DNA of 64,000 bases from Psychrobacter sp. Cmf 22.2 (lineage in GTDB: Bacteria; Pseudomonadota; Gammaproteobacteria; Pseudomonadales; Moraxellaceae): positions 682,001 through 746,000 of the forward strand of contig NZ_MRYA01000001.1 of NCBI RefSeq assembly GCF_001921745.1, read 5' to 3'. Both the position numbers and the translations under genes were made by a program. The notes beneath the pieces are model-generated. The model saw only the letters and a program-made list of their open reading frames with translations. It did not search any database and was not told the DNA's origin. Of this stretch, positions 36,567 to 47,579 are shown one piece after another (within the stretch, counting starts at the first letter, position 1; each line of letters opens with the position of its first letter).

Positions 36567-37697
36567 ATGTCATCGAACGCGGTTGCTGAACGTCTGTCGC
36601 TAACTCGCCCTGTTAAGGCTACTTTATCTGTTGCTGTCTTTGGCATGATGATGGGTCTAGTGGGTTGTAATAACGCATCTACTCCAGCTGAAGACGCAGA
36701 GACGCAAACGCCGACAACTGAAGAGGCCACTAGTGATAGTACCGTAGCGACTTCAGGTGATGATCAAGTGGTGACGATTTATTCGTCACGTAATGAGCAG
36801 CTTATTAAGCCATTGTTAGACAAGTATACCGAAGAGACAGGCGTAAAAATCGAGCTGGTTACTGACAAGACGGGTCCATTAATGGCACGCTTACAAGCTG
36901 AAGGTCAAAACACACCGGCCGATATGTTATTGACGGTCGATGCTGGGAACTTATGGCAAGCAGCACAGCAAGGATTATTGCAGCCAGTCGCTTCTACGGT
37001 ACTTGAAAGTAATGTTCCTGCTAAATACCGAGATCCAAAAGGTCAGTGGACAGGTCTGTCGCTACGTGCACGCACGATATTTTATGATCCAAGCAAAGTC
37101 AATGCTGATGAGTTATCGACGTATGCAGATTTGGCTGATCCAAAGTGGAAAGGTAAACTGTGCTTGCGTACCTCTAAAAAGGTCTATAACCAATCGCTTG
37201 TCGCTAGTATGATGGAGCATTTGGGCGAAGAAAAGACAGAAGAGGTTATTCGTGGATGGGTCGATAATCTAGCGACTGACGTATTTAGTGATGATACCAG
37301 TATGTTAGAAGCCATCGCTGCGGGTCAATGTGAAGTTGGTATTGCTAACAGTTATTACTATGGCCGTATACTTGATGAAAAGCCTGACTTCCCTGTCGAG
37401 ATATTTTGGGCAAACCAAGGTACAACAGGCACACATGTAAACATCTCTGGCGCTGGCGTGACCACCAATTCAGACAATCCAGATGGTGCGCTTAAACTAA
37501 TAGAATGGTTGTCTTCTGATGAAGCGCAAGGTATTTATGCCAGCTCTGACAAAGAGTACCCAGTAAAAGAAGGCGTTGATGAGTCAGACATGCTCAGATC
37601 TTGGGGCACGTTCAAACAAGACGATATCAATGTGCAAAAATTTGGCGAACTACAGACACAAGCAATCCAGATGATGGACAAAGCAGGTTATAAATAA
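36567..37697 (+). CDS. fbpA: Ferric iron ABC transporter, substrate-binding lipoprotein
   Basis: Periplasmic Fe(III)-binding protein of the FbpABC/FutA type. ATG 36567 is chosen because GGAG lies six bases before it; an upstream in-frame ATG at 36555 would place this GGAG inside the gene. The 376-residue protein has a signal ending GLVGC (Cys34), a Thr/Glu/Ser-rich tether, then VVTIYSSRNEQLIKPLLDKY and GPLMARLQAEG. ANSYYYGR carries the adjacent tyrosines used to bind iron. It is anchored to a membrane, unusual for FbpA of other genera but common in this family. The permease gene follows after 50 bases. Confidence 0.92.
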   Translation: MSSNAVAERLSLTRPVKATLSVAVFGMMMGLVGCNNASTPAEDAETQTPTTEEATSDSTVATSGDDQVVTIYSSRNEQLIKPLLDKYTEETGVKIELVTDKTGPLMARLQAEGQNTPADMLLTVDAGNLWQAAQQGLLQPVASTVLESNVPAKYRDPKGQWTGLSLRARTIFYDPSKVNADELSTYADLADPKWKGKLCLRTSKKVYNQSLVASMMEHLGEEKTEEVIRGWVDNLATDVFSDDTSMLEAIAAGQCEVGIANSYYYGRILDEKPDFPVEIFWANQGTTGTHVNISGAGVTTNSDNPDGALKLIEWLSSDEAQGIYASSDKEYPVKEGVDESDMLRSWGTFKQDDINVQKFGELQTQAIQMMDKAGYK

Positions 37698-37747
37698 TCT
37701 GTTGCTAGGTTTAGTTTATACGCGTCTGACAGGGTAATATCTATATT

Positions 37748-39424
37748 ATGACAATGACAAAAGCGTCTGCTAGTGAAGACAGTACTGTCAAAGATAGCCC
37801 TGCCAGTGTTACTCGTATTGTTCGTCAAGAGCGTATAGTCGGTAAGCGTGTTATTTCAAAATCAGTCTTAGGGCTGATTTCGTCGTTTATGCTCATCCCA
37901 ATTTTAATTGTCCTTTTTGCTTGGACGCAGCCAGTTGCAGACATCTGGTCACATATGACAGATTATGTGCTACCGCAAGTCCTCAAAAATACGGCCATCT
38001 TACTGCTTATGGTGACCGTTATTGCTGGCAGTATTGGTACGACGTTGGCATGGATAACTAGCATGTACCGCTTTCCAGGACAGCGGTTTTTTTCGTGGGC
38101 GCTAATGTTGCCATTAGCCATGCCAGCTTATGTGCTAGCGTTTGTGACAGTGGGAATAGTTGATTTTAGTGGACCGTTACAGACGGGACTACGGGATTTG
38201 GGCATCAGCACTGTGATACCTTCAGTACGTAATGTTTGGGGTGCTGGGCTAATATTGTCATTGGCCTTTTATCCTTATGTGTATTTGCTGGCAAGGCAAG
38301 CGTTTTTATCTCAAGGTCGGCGTGCGATAGAAGCAGGTCAGATGCTGGGGCTTAGCCGCAGTCGAGTGTTGTTTCGCTTGGCTCTACCGCAAGCGCTGCC
38401 TTGGATTATCGGTGGGCTGTTGTTAGCGACCATGGAGACTTTGGCAGATTTTGGTGCCGTTTCGGTATTTAACGTCGATACCTTTACCACGGCTATTTAT
38501 AAAGCTTGGTTTGGGTTTTTTAGTTTAACCACGGCAGCGCAATTGGCCGCTTTATTGATCGGTGTGGTATTTATTGTGGTATTGTTTGAGCAGTATTGGC
38601 AAGCAAGGCGTGGTAATGCAGTCACCCAAGGGAGCAATCGCCGCTTAGAGGCCAGTACACCTGCAAAGCTTACAATGACGCTGCTGTGTACGCTCATATT
38701 TTCAGTAGCCTTTCTCATACCGTTTTTACAACTGTCCTATTGGACAGCGACGAATTTTCGTCATGATTTCGATGCACGTTACATTGATTTTGTCACCAAT
38801 AGTTTGATGATTGCCAGTATGACGACGCTACTTATTGCTTTGCTTGCTATCATCGTTGCATGGATTAAGCGTCAGTATTCTGACAAAACAACGAAGCTGA
38901 TGACCACTTTAGCCAATTTAGGTTATGTCGTGCCAGGCACAGTACTAGCTGTAGGGGTTTTTATTCCGATTGCTTGGGTTGATAATCAACTGATCGCTAT
39001 CGGAGTTACCTCAAAGCAAGTGCTATCAGGAAGTGTTATTGTCATGCTACTTGCGCTCTCAACCCGCTTTATGACGGTCAGTTTCCAGCCTATCGACCGT
39101 CAGCTACAGCGTTTGACGGTCAATCAAGAGGCGGCTGCAAAGCTGCTCAGTGATAGTCCATTACAGCGCTGGCGTCAGGTGGTATTGCCGATACTCAAAC
39201 CAGGCATGTTGACCGCTTTGTTAATGGGTTTTGTAGAAGTCATGAAAGAGATGCCGATTACGCTTATGACGCGCCGACAGGGCTGGGATACGCTGGCAGT
39301 ACGTGTGTTTGAGATGACTAGTGAGGGGATGTGGGCAAGGGCTGCGTTACCAAGCTTACTTATCGTACTTGTCGGACTGATTCCAGTATGGATATTGCTA
39401 CGTCAAAGTGACAAAAATAGCTAG
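37748..39424 (+). CDS. fbpB: Ferric iron ABC transporter, permease
   Basis: The 558-residue inner-membrane permease has two fused BPD_transp_1 modules. Each has the EAA-type loop that contacts the ATPase: EAGQMLGLSRSRVLFRLALPQALP (first) and EAAAKLLSDSPLQRWRQVVLPILKP (second). About 12 hydrophobic segments. The first 45 residues are hydrophilic and likely cytoplasmic. It lies between the binding protein and the ATPase gene, completing the transporter. Confidence 0.93.
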   Translation: MTMTKASASEDSTVKDSPASVTRIVRQERIVGKRVISKSVLGLISSFMLIPILIVLFAWTQPVADIWSHMTDYVLPQVLKNTAILLLMVTVIAGSIGTTLAWITSMYRFPGQRFFSWALMLPLAMPAYVLAFVTVGIVDFSGPLQTGLRDLGISTVIPSVRNVWGAGLILSLAFYPYVYLLARQAFLSQGRRAIEAGQMLGLSRSRVLFRLALPQALPWIIGGLLLATMETLADFGAVSVFNVDTFTTAIYKAWFGFFSLTTAAQLAALLIGVVFIVVLFEQYWQARRGNAVTQGSNRRLEASTPAKLTMTLLCTLIFSVAFLIPFLQLSYWTATNFRHDFDARYIDFVTNSLMIASMTTLLIALLAIIVAWIKRQYSDKTTKLMTTLANLGYVVPGTVLAVGVFIPIAWVDNQLIAIGVTSKQVLSGSVIVMLLALSTRFMTVSFQPIDRQLQRLTVNQEAAAKLLSDSPLQRWRQVVLPILKPGMLTALLMGFVEVMKEMPITLMTRRQGWDTLAVRVFEMTSEGMWARAALPSLLIVLVGLIPVWILLRQSDKNS

Positions 39425-39575
39425 CGTAGTCATAGTACGTGAAATCTACTATATCGTCATTCTGATTTAACGTACTATGTCTTGTAGCGTACTATATATA
39501 GCTATGTTCAATTGACATTCATCATTACTTTTATCGTATTACTTATTTTATCTCTATCGCTCATTGGTAACATCT

Positions 39576-40871
39576 ATGCATACCGACCTGATCAAAGACT
39601 CAGCAGACCGAACAGATCACTCCAAACCAAAATTTACTGGCAAAAAAGTCATGCCTACCAATACTCGGCAAGCTTCTACCTGTGCAGTTATTACGCCGCA
39701 GTCCAAGCAGCATGAATCGATAGAGATGCATGATAAGCCTTATCTTAGTGTGAGAGGCTTAGTTGTCGGTTATGATAATACCACTGTCGTTGATAAAATG
39801 TCTTTAACGCTGCAGCAAGGTGAGATTGGTTGCTTCTTGGGCTATAGTGGCTGCGGTAAAACCACAGCGTTACGTGCCATCGCTGGGTTAGAGCCTACGC
39901 GCCAAGGCTTTATTAGCTTAAATGGTCAGAGGCTAACAGAACAGACAGCACGTACATCTTTTGCCGTTGCACCAGCTAAGCGCGGCATGGGAATGGTGTT
40001 TCAAGACTATGCATTGTTTGGGCACCTAAGTGTGGCAAAAAATATTGCTTTTGGTCTGAACAGTTGGTCAGCCGCTGACAAAAAAGCACGCGTGACTGAG
40101 ATGTTAGATCTGGTTGAGTTAAATGAGCATGCCAACAAGCGTCCAAGTGAGCTTTCAGGTGGTCAGCAGCAGCGAGTTGCTCTAGCACGTGCCTTAGCGC
40201 CCAAGCCCCAATTATTGTTACTTGATGAGCCATTTTCAAATCTTGATGTAGTACTGCGCGAATCACTGGCGATGAATGTACGTGATATTCTTAAACGTAC
40301 CAACACCACAGCGATACTGGTAACTCATGATCAAAACGAAGCCTTTGCGATTGCAGACAAAGTAGGGGTGATGCACAGAGGTAAGCTGGTACAGTGGGCC
40401 ACGCCAAGTGAGCTATACCATGAGCCAATCAGTCCATTTGTTGCTGAGTTTGTTGGTGAAGGAGCCATGATAGATGGCATCATTAAAGAGGGACATGTCG
40501 AGACCGCGCTTGGTGATATCTATCGGCGTATGGAGGTCTATGATGAACTGGGGCAGCCGCAGTATTGCGAGTATGACTATCCTAATGGCACGCCGATCAA
40601 AGTATTGGTGCGTCCTGATGATATCATTCACGATGATGACAGTACGCAGACGGCATTAGTCGTTGGACGTGTGTTTCGCGGTGCCAACTATCTATATCGT
40701 TTGCAACTCGATGATGGGCAGACGGTTTTATCCTTAGTCGCAAGTCATCATAACCATGAGATTGGGTCGCATATTGGCATACTACCTTTGTTAGAGCATG
40801 TGGTCGTGTTTGATGAAAAAGAGATCAATGCTACTACTTGGTCAGAATATGATAGGTCATTTATAGATTAA
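39576..40871 (+). CDS. fbpC: Ferric iron ABC transporter, ATP-binding protein
   Basis: ATPase that energises the Fbp transporter. Walker A GYSGCGKTT, the Q-loop MVFQDYALFGHLSV, signature LSGGQQQRVALARAL and Walker B LLLLDEPFSNLD are all present, followed by a C-terminal regulatory (TOBE) region. From ATG 39576 there are 431 residues, about 50 more than usual before YLSVRGLVVGYDN. The ATG at 39726 (MHDKPYLS) is a strong alternative start with family-like length. Convergent with cmoM. Confidence 0.92.
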   Translation: MHTDLIKDSADRTDHSKPKFTGKKVMPTNTRQASTCAVITPQSKQHESIEMHDKPYLSVRGLVVGYDNTTVVDKMSLTLQQGEIGCFLGYSGCGKTTALRAIAGLEPTRQGFISLNGQRLTEQTARTSFAVAPAKRGMGMVFQDYALFGHLSVAKNIAFGLNSWSAADKKARVTEMLDLVELNEHANKRPSELSGGQQQRVALARALAPKPQLLLLDEPFSNLDVVLRESLAMNVRDILKRTNTTAILVTHDQNEAFAIADKVGVMHRGKLVQWATPSELYHEPISPFVAEFVGEGAMIDGIIKEGHVETALGDIYRRMEVYDELGQPQYCEYDYPNGTPIKVLVRPDDIIHDDDSTQTALVVGRVFRGANYLYRLQLDDGQTVLSLVASHHNHEIGSHIGILPLLEHVVVFDEKEINATTWSEYDRSFID

Positions 40872-40961
40872 GAAATAAGAGCATAATCGATACTGATCAA
40901 TATTCCAATGAAACAATATTTTCAATGCGATAAGAGAGCTACAACAAAACGGCTATTAAAA

Positions 40962-41825
40962 TTAAGTTTTGCGAGTCGCCATTATATGCAAATAACGACC
41001 GAGCCATTTATAAGGCTCTTGTTGTGAGTAGCGTAGCTCCATTCTAATGACTGCGTCAGGGTCGTTATGTCCGCCACGCTTTAATGGTGCATAGTCATGA
41101 AACACGCGCAGACCACTCTCTGATATGATTTGATACTCATGTTGTTGTAACCATGAAGCTACTTCCTGCTTGGCAACAGGATAATTGGGCGTCAAACTTT
41201 TGTTATTGTCCGCTTGATAGTCAGCCTTATCAAGTAAGGTGTCAAGCAAATTAAAATTACCCATGATCAAGTTTCGGTAGTCAAAGCTTGCTGGATTATA
41301 AAAACATAATGACAAGACGCCATCAGTCGCCAGCTGCTGATCAAAGAAATCCATCACTGCTCTTGGGTCTGCAAGCCACTCAAGTAGCGCATGACACAGT
41401 ATGACATCAAATTTATCTGTAGAGTCTGTCGTTAGTTTATCTGACCCTAGTTTAGCTTCAAGCGCCTGATAGGGACAGACACACCATGTTATATCGAGGT
41501 TTTTACCAGTCTGTTCTGCATTTGCTCTGGCTTTGTCGATCATGTTAGCAGATATGTCATTGATGACGACTGTATGACCTTGAATAGCAAGTTCTGTTGC
41601 AATCTGGGCAAGCCCAGCGCCTACATCTAAAATACGCAATGGTCGTCCCAGCTTTTGACTCAGCTGTTCGACATAACCAAAGATGTCACGGCGTAAGACA
41701 GCCAGACGGATATCACCCTTTAAACCACCATACACCTTTTTTTCAAAATGATCGGCAATCGCATCGAAGCTGCGGTCGGTACGTTCATCGTTTAGTGCTG
41801 TCAATTGATTGTCATCATTTATCAT
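40962..41825 (-). CDS. cmoM: tRNA 5-carboxymethoxyuridine methyltransferase
   Basis: CmoM methylates cmo5U34 of certain tRNAs to mcmo5U, using S-adenosylmethionine. The protein has 287 residues. The start of the domain, RSFDAIADHFEKKVYGGLKGDIRLAVL, matches the E. coli pattern, and the SAM motif is LRILDVGAGLAQIATELA. HALLEWLADPRAVM, LSLCFYNP, and the end RVFHDY then RYSQQEPYKWLGRYLHIMA are diagnostic. The N-terminal 18 residues are extra relative to E. coli. Confidence 0.94.
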   Translation of the reverse strand: MINDDNQLTALNDERTDRSFDAIADHFEKKVYGGLKGDIRLAVLRRDIFGYVEQLSQKLGRPLRILDVGAGLAQIATELAIQGHTVVINDISANMIDKARANAEQTGKNLDITWCVCPYQALEAKLGSDKLTTDSTDKFDVILCHALLEWLADPRAVMDFFDQQLATDGVLSLCFYNPASFDYRNLIMGNFNLLDTLLDKADYQADNNKSLTPNYPVAKQEVASWLQQHEYQIISESGLRVFHDYAPLKRGGHNDPDAVIRMELRYSQQEPYKWLGRYLHIMATRKT

Positions 41826-41893
41826 TACTTTTGAGTCTGCTATTTATTGATGTAGAAGGTGATGTTTTATGGATATATCAATCGTTAATGGCT

Positions 41894-42169
41894 TTATCGT
41901 CGTCTATTAATCACCCATTTGAATACCAGTTTTGCTAAGGTGATAATGACAAACACCACGACAATAAACACCCAAATACCATTGCCTTGTAAGTTGTCTT
42001 GGTAGGCTTGTGCTAAGTAACCAGATAATACCATCGCAATCAGTAATGAGCCCCAGCGCACAAAGGGTAGCGCACGATAATGATGGTTTGGAAAGCTGAC
42101 AGCATAGTCACTAGAAAAACTGTACAGTATCATAGCCAAAATCCAGACAATAACAAGGATGATATCCAT
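41894..42169 (-). CDS. Small membrane protein of unknown function
   Basis: A 91-residue protein with three hydrophobic helices (about 2-18, 36-52 and 65-85) and a basic C-terminus (KWVINRRR). No family recognised. It lies upstream of cmoM in the same direction with a 68-base gap, so it may share its transcript. The ATG at 42169 has no strong ribosome site. Moraxellaceae genomes carry many such small integral proteins; no function is inferred. Confidence 0.65.
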   Translation of the reverse strand: MDIILVIVWILAMILYSFSSDYAVSFPNHHYRALPFVRWGSLLIAMVLSGYLAQAYQDNLQGNGIWVFIVVVFVIITLAKLVFKWVINRRR

Positions 42170-42523
42170 AACAATAAATGCCTATTTTATAAGGATTAAT
42201 AAGAAAGATTATAACAAGGACTTATAATATAAAGGGGTAGTGTAACGAGTAGAAATTTTTTGTCTACCATAACCTTAATTTTCATGTCGTCAGCGTCACA
42301 TTCTAGTCTGTATGCACGCATCAGATATGGGCAATTAACAAATAATTGTGTGACAGCAGATTACATGGTTTTAAGTAGCTTTTCATCACCGTTTACGGTA
42401 TAAACAATAAGGTATAAGAGATAACAATAGTTATGTTATCTTTATATAAAGTAGGTTTTGGTCAACTGCCAAGGACGTGGACGTCTGACAATTTTCGCTT
42501 TATCACTGCTAAGGATAGCAATT
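42170..42523. other. Divergent intergenic region
   Basis: About 350 bases between a minus-strand small gene and a plus-strand lipoprotein gene, so it must hold both promoters. I see no convincing hexamer pair or long palindrome. A short open frame beginning with TTG at 42458 is only the upstream extension of the lipoprotein gene. Confidence 0.4.
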
Positions 42524-44266
42524 ATGTCTAAATTTGAATCCAATCATAATAAAGATAGCAAGATCGCTCCAGTCACTTCTATGGGTGTTCAGCAAACAAA
42601 CTCTATTAGTATCTCAACAAAATCATCCAAACCAACTATGGTGAGATGCATGCTATCAGTCGCCGTAGCAAGTAGCTTATTATTAATGGCCGGTTGCGGA
42701 GACGATGACACCACGATCACCACTGAGTATATTACATCCGTTCAGACTATTAACACATTTAATAAAGCACAGATAGATGGTGGTTTTGGTCTAAAGAACA
42801 CTGCAACACCTGCTGCAAAGTGTGACATCAAAATAGAAAAAGTCAGCTATCCGACAGTGGGAGCTGCAGGCGAGCGTACCAATGCAACAGCGGCGCTAAT
42901 GTTGCCAAGTGGTGATAGTGCCGACTGTCAAGGCGATCGACCTGTATTGCTCTATGCTCATGGCACCACTACTGAAAAAACCTATGATTTTAGTCAAGTA
43001 GGTAATCCGCAAAATCCGGCAGGATCAGAGGCAACCCTTATAGCAGCAAATTTTGCGGCGCAAGGTTATATCGTGGTCGCGCCCAACTATGCTGGCTATG
43101 ATGATTCTGAGCTTGATTATCATCCTTACCTAGTTGCAGATCAACAGTCGACTGATATGGTTGATGCCCTAGATAGCGCGCGTGTGATAATCAAAAAGCA
43201 GCAGCGTAGCAATGATACTAAGTACACCAATATCGACGACTCTGGCGAACTGTTTATTAGTGGTTATTCGCAAGGTGGCTATGTGGCCATGGCCGCAGCA
43301 AGGCTATTGGAGCAACAAGGCAAATCTGTAACAGCGATAGCGCCATCATCAGGACCTTACGCTTTGGCAGCTTTTGGCGATACTATATTTTCAGGCAACG
43401 TCAATATCGGCGCGACTCGGTTTGCACCGCTACTGGCAACAGGACTACAAAAGAAGTATAAAAACATCTATCAAAATAGCACAGATATCTTTACGACAAA
43501 CTATTCAAACACTCAGCTACCAAGCTTATTGAGCTTTGGAGAGCTGGTCGCGGCTAACAAGCTGCCAGATAACGCATTGTTTGAGGATAATCCCGAAAAC
43601 AACCCTACACTTGATATGTTACGGCCACCGACTGTCCCGTTTGCGTTCTTAGGATTTGCCGATGATAACTATCTTATCAAAACGGATTTTCGCACCACTT
43701 ATGTAGCCGATGCGCTACAAAACCCTGATAGCCTGATAGCTAAAACGGGTGTACTTCCAGCAGACAGTCCACAAAACAACTTACGTAAAGCCCTAAAAGC
43801 TAATGATCTACGCGGTTATATTCCCAAAATACCAACGCTAATATGCGGTGGTAATCAAGATCCAACCGTATACTATGACCTAAATACAGGCTCTATGTCG
43901 GCGATACTGCAACAAGCGAGTATGAGTCCTGCCGCCAGTCTAAACATTACTGTATTAGATGTGGACGCAACCAATGACGATGATCGCGATCAAAACACAG
44001 TGTTATCGATCGGCAGTGCTGCTATGAGCAACGCTTGGATGAATACAGATACAATCGATAATATCCAAAATAGATTTGCCACGACTTTGACGGCAGTTCA
44101 GAATCAAGCTATTGCAGATGCGCAGTCAGCAGGAGTCACCGACCCAGAGTTACTAGCACAAGCAGCAAGTGCTGCGGTACTAGCCAGCTATCATGGCGGA
44201 TTAGCCAGTGCCTCTTGTACTCAAGCTGCGCGTGAGTTCTTTGAGCAAAACTTTAGACAATCATAA
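42524..44266 (+). CDS. Putative secreted lipoprotein lipase/esterase (alpha/beta hydrolase)
   Basis: A 580-residue predicted lipoprotein: hydrophobic stretch LSVAVASSLLLMAGC with Cys about 58, then an Asp/Thr-rich tether. The nucleophile elbow GYSQGGYVAMAAARLLEQ lies near residues 249-266 (Ser in GYSQG). Before it are LLYAHGTTTEK (oxyanion region) and GYIVVAPNYAGYDDS, and late are GGNQDPTVYY (possible acidic residue) and SYHGGLASA (possible His). The pattern resembles secretory lipases. ATG 42524 has AAGGA seven bases upstream; Met39 is an alternative giving a normal-length signal. Substrate unknown. Confidence 0.82.
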   Translation: MSKFESNHNKDSKIAPVTSMGVQQTNSISISTKSSKPTMVRCMLSVAVASSLLLMAGCGDDDTTITTEYITSVQTINTFNKAQIDGGFGLKNTATPAAKCDIKIEKVSYPTVGAAGERTNATAALMLPSGDSADCQGDRPVLLYAHGTTTEKTYDFSQVGNPQNPAGSEATLIAANFAAQGYIVVAPNYAGYDDSELDYHPYLVADQQSTDMVDALDSARVIIKKQQRSNDTKYTNIDDSGELFISGYSQGGYVAMAAARLLEQQGKSVTAIAPSSGPYALAAFGDTIFSGNVNIGATRFAPLLATGLQKKYKNIYQNSTDIFTTNYSNTQLPSLLSFGELVAANKLPDNALFEDNPENNPTLDMLRPPTVPFAFLGFADDNYLIKTDFRTTYVADALQNPDSLIAKTGVLPADSPQNNLRKALKANDLRGYIPKIPTLICGGNQDPTVYYDLNTGSMSAILQQASMSPAASLNITVLDVDATNDDDRDQNTVLSIGSAAMSNAWMNTDTIDNIQNRFATTLTAVQNQAIADAQSAGVTDPELLAQAASAAVLASYHGGLASASCTQAAREFFEQNFRQS

Positions 44267-44330
44267 TAGGACGCACGTAATAGATTTGTTCACACGTAGA
44301 CGATGAATAAACGATGATAAAAAACGCATA

Positions 44331-44358
44331 AAAACTGCATCTACTTAGGTGTGGTTTT
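44331..44358 (+). terminator. Terminator after the lipoprotein hydrolase gene
   Basis: AAAACTGCA (44331-44339) pairs with TGTGGTTTT (44350-44358) with two G-U pairs, followed by TTTTG and more T. Lies about 65 bases after the stop codon. Confidence 0.6.
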
Positions 44359-44648
44359 TTTGTTTTATCGTTAAAAAACAAATACTATTATGAACGCTCA
44401 AACGGCATTTTTACTAGATTTTAATGACCGTGAAATACCCCTAAATCAGCAAATTTGTGCTAAAATAGCTTCTTTTATTAAACCTTAAAACTATCACCGT
44501 TTTCCTACTATTTTGCACGCCTGATGGTGCTTTTTATAGTCTGCCTGTTGTTAATATTGACGCTTTTATGCGCCTTTATTTTTGTATGATTATGAGTGTC
44601 TTCAACTGTGTTAAATGCTAGAAAAAGAATGTGAGTGAAGGAGTGTAT

Positions 44649-47414
44649 ATGAGCGACTCGATCAGTCCTATTGCCATCGTGGATGAATTAAAGCAATCCT
44701 ATTTGGATTATGCGATGAGCGTGATCGTCTCGCGCGCGCTGCCTGATGTGCGTGATGGGTTCAAACCAGTACACCGCCGCGTGATGTACGCCATGCACGT
44801 ACTGTCTAATGATTATAATAAGCCTTATAAGAAGTCAGCGCGTGTGGTCGGTGACGTCATTGGTAAATATCACCCACACGGTGATAGTGCGGTTTATGAT
44901 GCGATTGTACGTATGGCGCAGGATTTTAGCTTGCGTTATCCAATGGTTGATGGCCAAGGTAACTTTGGTTCAATCGATGATGATCCTCCGGCCGCTATGC
45001 GTTATACCGAAGTACGTATGACCAAGCTTACCCATCAGATGCTTGCTGATTTGGATAAGGACACAGTTGATTGGGAAGATAACTACGATGGCTCTGAGCG
45101 CATGCCAAGCGTCTTGCCTGCGCGTGTTCCTAACTTGCTCGTTAATGGTGCGACAGGTATTGCGGTTGGCATGGCAACCAACATGGCACCGCACAATTTA
45201 ACTGAAGTCATCAATGCATGCTTGGTTTATGCAGATAACCCACAAGTCTCAGCTGAAGAATTGATGACGCATATCTCAGGTCCTGACTTTCCTACAGGTG
45301 GTATTATCTACGGCCGTGCAGGCATTTTAGATGCTTATCGTACGGGTAAAGGCCGTCTGCATGTACGCGGTCGTTATATCATCGAGCCAATGAGCGATAC
45401 AGGTGTTAACCGTGACCGTGAACGCATTGTGTTTACCGAAGTTCCTTATCAGACTAATAAAGCAAAACTTATTGAACGTATTGCAGAGCTTGTCCGTGAC
45501 AAAAAAATAGAGGGCATTACTGAGATACGTGACGAGTCTGATAAAGAAGGTATGCGTATTGCTATTGATTTGCGCCGCGGTGAGACTGCTGAAGTTATCG
45601 TAAATAACTTGTTTTTACAAACGCCGCTGGAATCAAGCTTTAGTATCAACATGGTGGCACTTGACAATGGTCAGCCAAAATTACTGACCTTGCGTCAGCT
45701 GATTGCTGCTTTTGTACGCCATCGTCAAGAAGTGGTGACACGTCGTACGATTTATGAGCTAAATAAAGCCCGCGTACGAGGTCATTTACTCGAAGGTCTA
45801 ACCGTTGCACTAGCGAATATTGATGAGATCATTGCCGCTATTAAAGCGTCTGCAAACCGTGGTATGGCACGTGAAAGCTTACTCAATAAAACGTGGGGCT
45901 CAGGCAGTGTCGTTGCGATGCTAACTGCTGCTGGTAGTCAGTCAGTACGACCAGAGTTTATTGAGGGTGAAGATCCAAAAGCGCCGTTTGGTTTAATCGA
46001 AGAGCAGAGTCAAGGTGAGCAGCATTATCGTTTATCACTTGAACAGGTCAATGCAATTCTAGATATGCAGTTGCATCGTCTGACAGGTCTTGAGCAAGAC
46101 AAACTGACCGAAGAATATCAAGATCTATTACGTGAAATCGCACACTTAGAGTCTATCCTTGGCGACTTTGATAAGCTGATGACCATCATCTCCAATGAGC
46201 TAATTGAAATCCGAGATAACTTTGGTGATGAGCGTCGTACTGATATCATCGACTCACGTACTGATTTTAACCGTGAAGATCTTATTCCTGAACAGACCGT
46301 CGTCATGACTGTGTCACGCACAGGCTACGCTAAGACTCAGCCGATTGATGATTATGTCGCGCAAAAGCGCGGCGGCAAAGGTAAGTCTGCAACCGCGATG
46401 AAAGAAGATGATGTGATTGATCATTTAGTCGTGACCTCGACGCATGCAACCGTACTGTGCTTTACTGATACTGGACGTGTCTTTAGTTTACGGGGTTTTG
46501 AAGTACCTATTGCTAGTCGTGGCTCTCGTGGTCGTCCTCTGGTCAATCTGATCGGTCTAAACGGTGATGAAACGGTGACGACTATTTTACCAATACCGCA
46601 AACCACGTCCGAGGTAACTGGCCATTTTGTATTCTTTGCCACAGCCAATGGGACAGTGAAACGGGTAGAGCTTGAGCAGTTTGCTAGCATTCGCTCTAAT
46701 GGTCTGATTGCAGTTGGTTTAGATGACGGTGACAAATTAGTAAGCGCGCGCATTACTAATGGTAGCCAAGAGGTCATGCTGTTTGCCTCAAGTGGTAAAG
46801 CCATCCGTTTTGATGAAAACGATGCACGTTCGATGGGCCGTACAGCAAAAGGTGTCCGCGGTATGCGTCTCGCTGATGATGAGTTTATCAAGTCGTTAGT
46901 TGTCATTGAAGATGACGTACGTGAGATTCTAATCGCTTGTGAAAATGGCTTTGGTAAGCGTACCTTTATTGATGAATTTAATACTCAAAATCGCGGCGGC
47001 GGCGGTGTTATCGCCATCAAGACCAGTCAGCGTAATGGCGCTTTAGTACGTGCTACCAAGGTTGAGCCTGAAGATGATATTATCCTAATCTCAGACAAAG
47101 GTACGCTTGTACGTACGCCAGTAGAACATGTTGCAAGTGCGGGCCGTAATACCCAAGGTGTGACGCTTATTCGGTTATCTAAAGATGAAAAACTGGTGGC
47201 AATGGCACGCGTTGAGCACGAAGAGAGTGACAATGAGCTGATTGATGCAATGAAACAAGATGGAACGTTTGAGTCAGAGGAGCAAGTGGATACAAGTAGT
47301 ACAACTGATGATACAGCGAATACTGACATAAGCGAGTCTATTGACATTGCAAATGACCATACATTGGGTGACAGTACAGCAAATGATAGCAATGACGTTA
47401 TCGATGAAGAATAA
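44649..47414 (+). CDS. gyrA: DNA gyrase subunit A
   Basis: Breakage-reunion subunit of gyrase. ATG 44649 is preceded by GAAGGAG, which rejects the in-frame GTG at 44631. The protein has 921 residues. The catalytic Tyr is in [10 protein letters not shown] (Tyr119, E. coli 122). The quinolone region [17 protein letters not shown] has Ser80 and Asp84, equal to E. coli Ser83 and Asp87, so the sequence is wild type for resistance. The GyrA box is present as QKRGGKGK, and the C-terminal beta-pinwheel repeats follow. The last 60 residues form a strongly acidic Asp/Ser/Thr tail. gyrB is not in this window. Confidence 0.97.
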   Translation: MSDSISPIAIVDELKQSYLDYAMSVIVSRALPDVRDGFKPVHRRVMYAMHVLSNDYNKPYKKSARVVGDVIGKYHPHGDSAVYDAIVRMAQDFSLRYPMVDGQGNFGSIDDDPPAAMRYTEVRMTKLTHQMLADLDKDTVDWEDNYDGSERMPSVLPARVPNLLVNGATGIAVGMATNMAPHNLTEVINACLVYADNPQVSAEELMTHISGPDFPTGGIIYGRAGILDAYRTGKGRLHVRGRYIIEPMSDTGVNRDRERIVFTEVPYQTNKAKLIERIAELVRDKKIEGITEIRDESDKEGMRIAIDLRRGETAEVIVNNLFLQTPLESSFSINMVALDNGQPKLLTLRQLIAAFVRHRQEVVTRRTIYELNKARVRGHLLEGLTVALANIDEIIAAIKASANRGMARESLLNKTWGSGSVVAMLTAAGSQSVRPEFIEGEDPKAPFGLIEEQSQGEQHYRLSLEQVNAILDMQLHRLTGLEQDKLTEEYQDLLREIAHLESILGDFDKLMTIISNELIEIRDNFGDERRTDIIDSRTDFNREDLIPEQTVVMTVSRTGYAKTQPIDDYVAQKRGGKGKSATAMKEDDVIDHLVVTSTHATVLCFTDTGRVFSLRGFEVPIASRGSRGRPLVNLIGLNGDETVTTILPIPQTTSEVTGHFVFFATANGTVKRVELEQFASIRSNGLIAVGLDDGDKLVSARITNGSQEVMLFASSGKAIRFDENDARSMGRTAKGVRGMRLADDEFIKSLVVIEDDVREILIACENGFGKRTFIDEFNTQNRGGGGVIAIKTSQRNGALVRATKVEPEDDIILISDKGTLVRTPVEHVASAGRNTQGVTLIRLSKDEKLVAMARVEHEESDNELIDAMKQDGTFESEEQVDTSSTTDDTANTDISESIDIANDHTLGDSTANDSNDVIDEE

Positions 47415-47477
47415 GTGGAACGAATGAATGTCTAGTTGAATAGCTTTTTGGTTTAGTTCTTTGTAACTTTTCTACAA

Positions 47478-47509
47478 AAAAGCCTCTGACGTTATCGTTG
47501 GAGGCTTTT
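47478..47509 (+). terminator. Intrinsic terminator after gyrA
   Basis: AAAAGCCTC (47478-47486) pairs with GAGGCTTTT (47501-47509), followed by a T-rich stretch. Its stem sequence is closely similar to the terminator at 48807, upstream of the second RarD-like gene. Confidence 0.88.
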
Positions 47510-47579
47510 GTTTGTTTTTATATATTCTAAGTTTTCTATCAATCATGCCCATAAAGTTCTATTTTTTAAGGCTACTGTT

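Noticed and set aside
39512..39715. 67-codon plus-strand frame overlapping the start of fbpC
   Set aside because: It overlaps the fbpC N-terminus in another frame. A hydrophobic start followed by random sequence is not convincing as a gene.
46421..46906. 161-codon minus-strand frame inside gyrA
   Set aside because: It is the complement of conserved GyrA C-terminal repeats and has no protein-like character.
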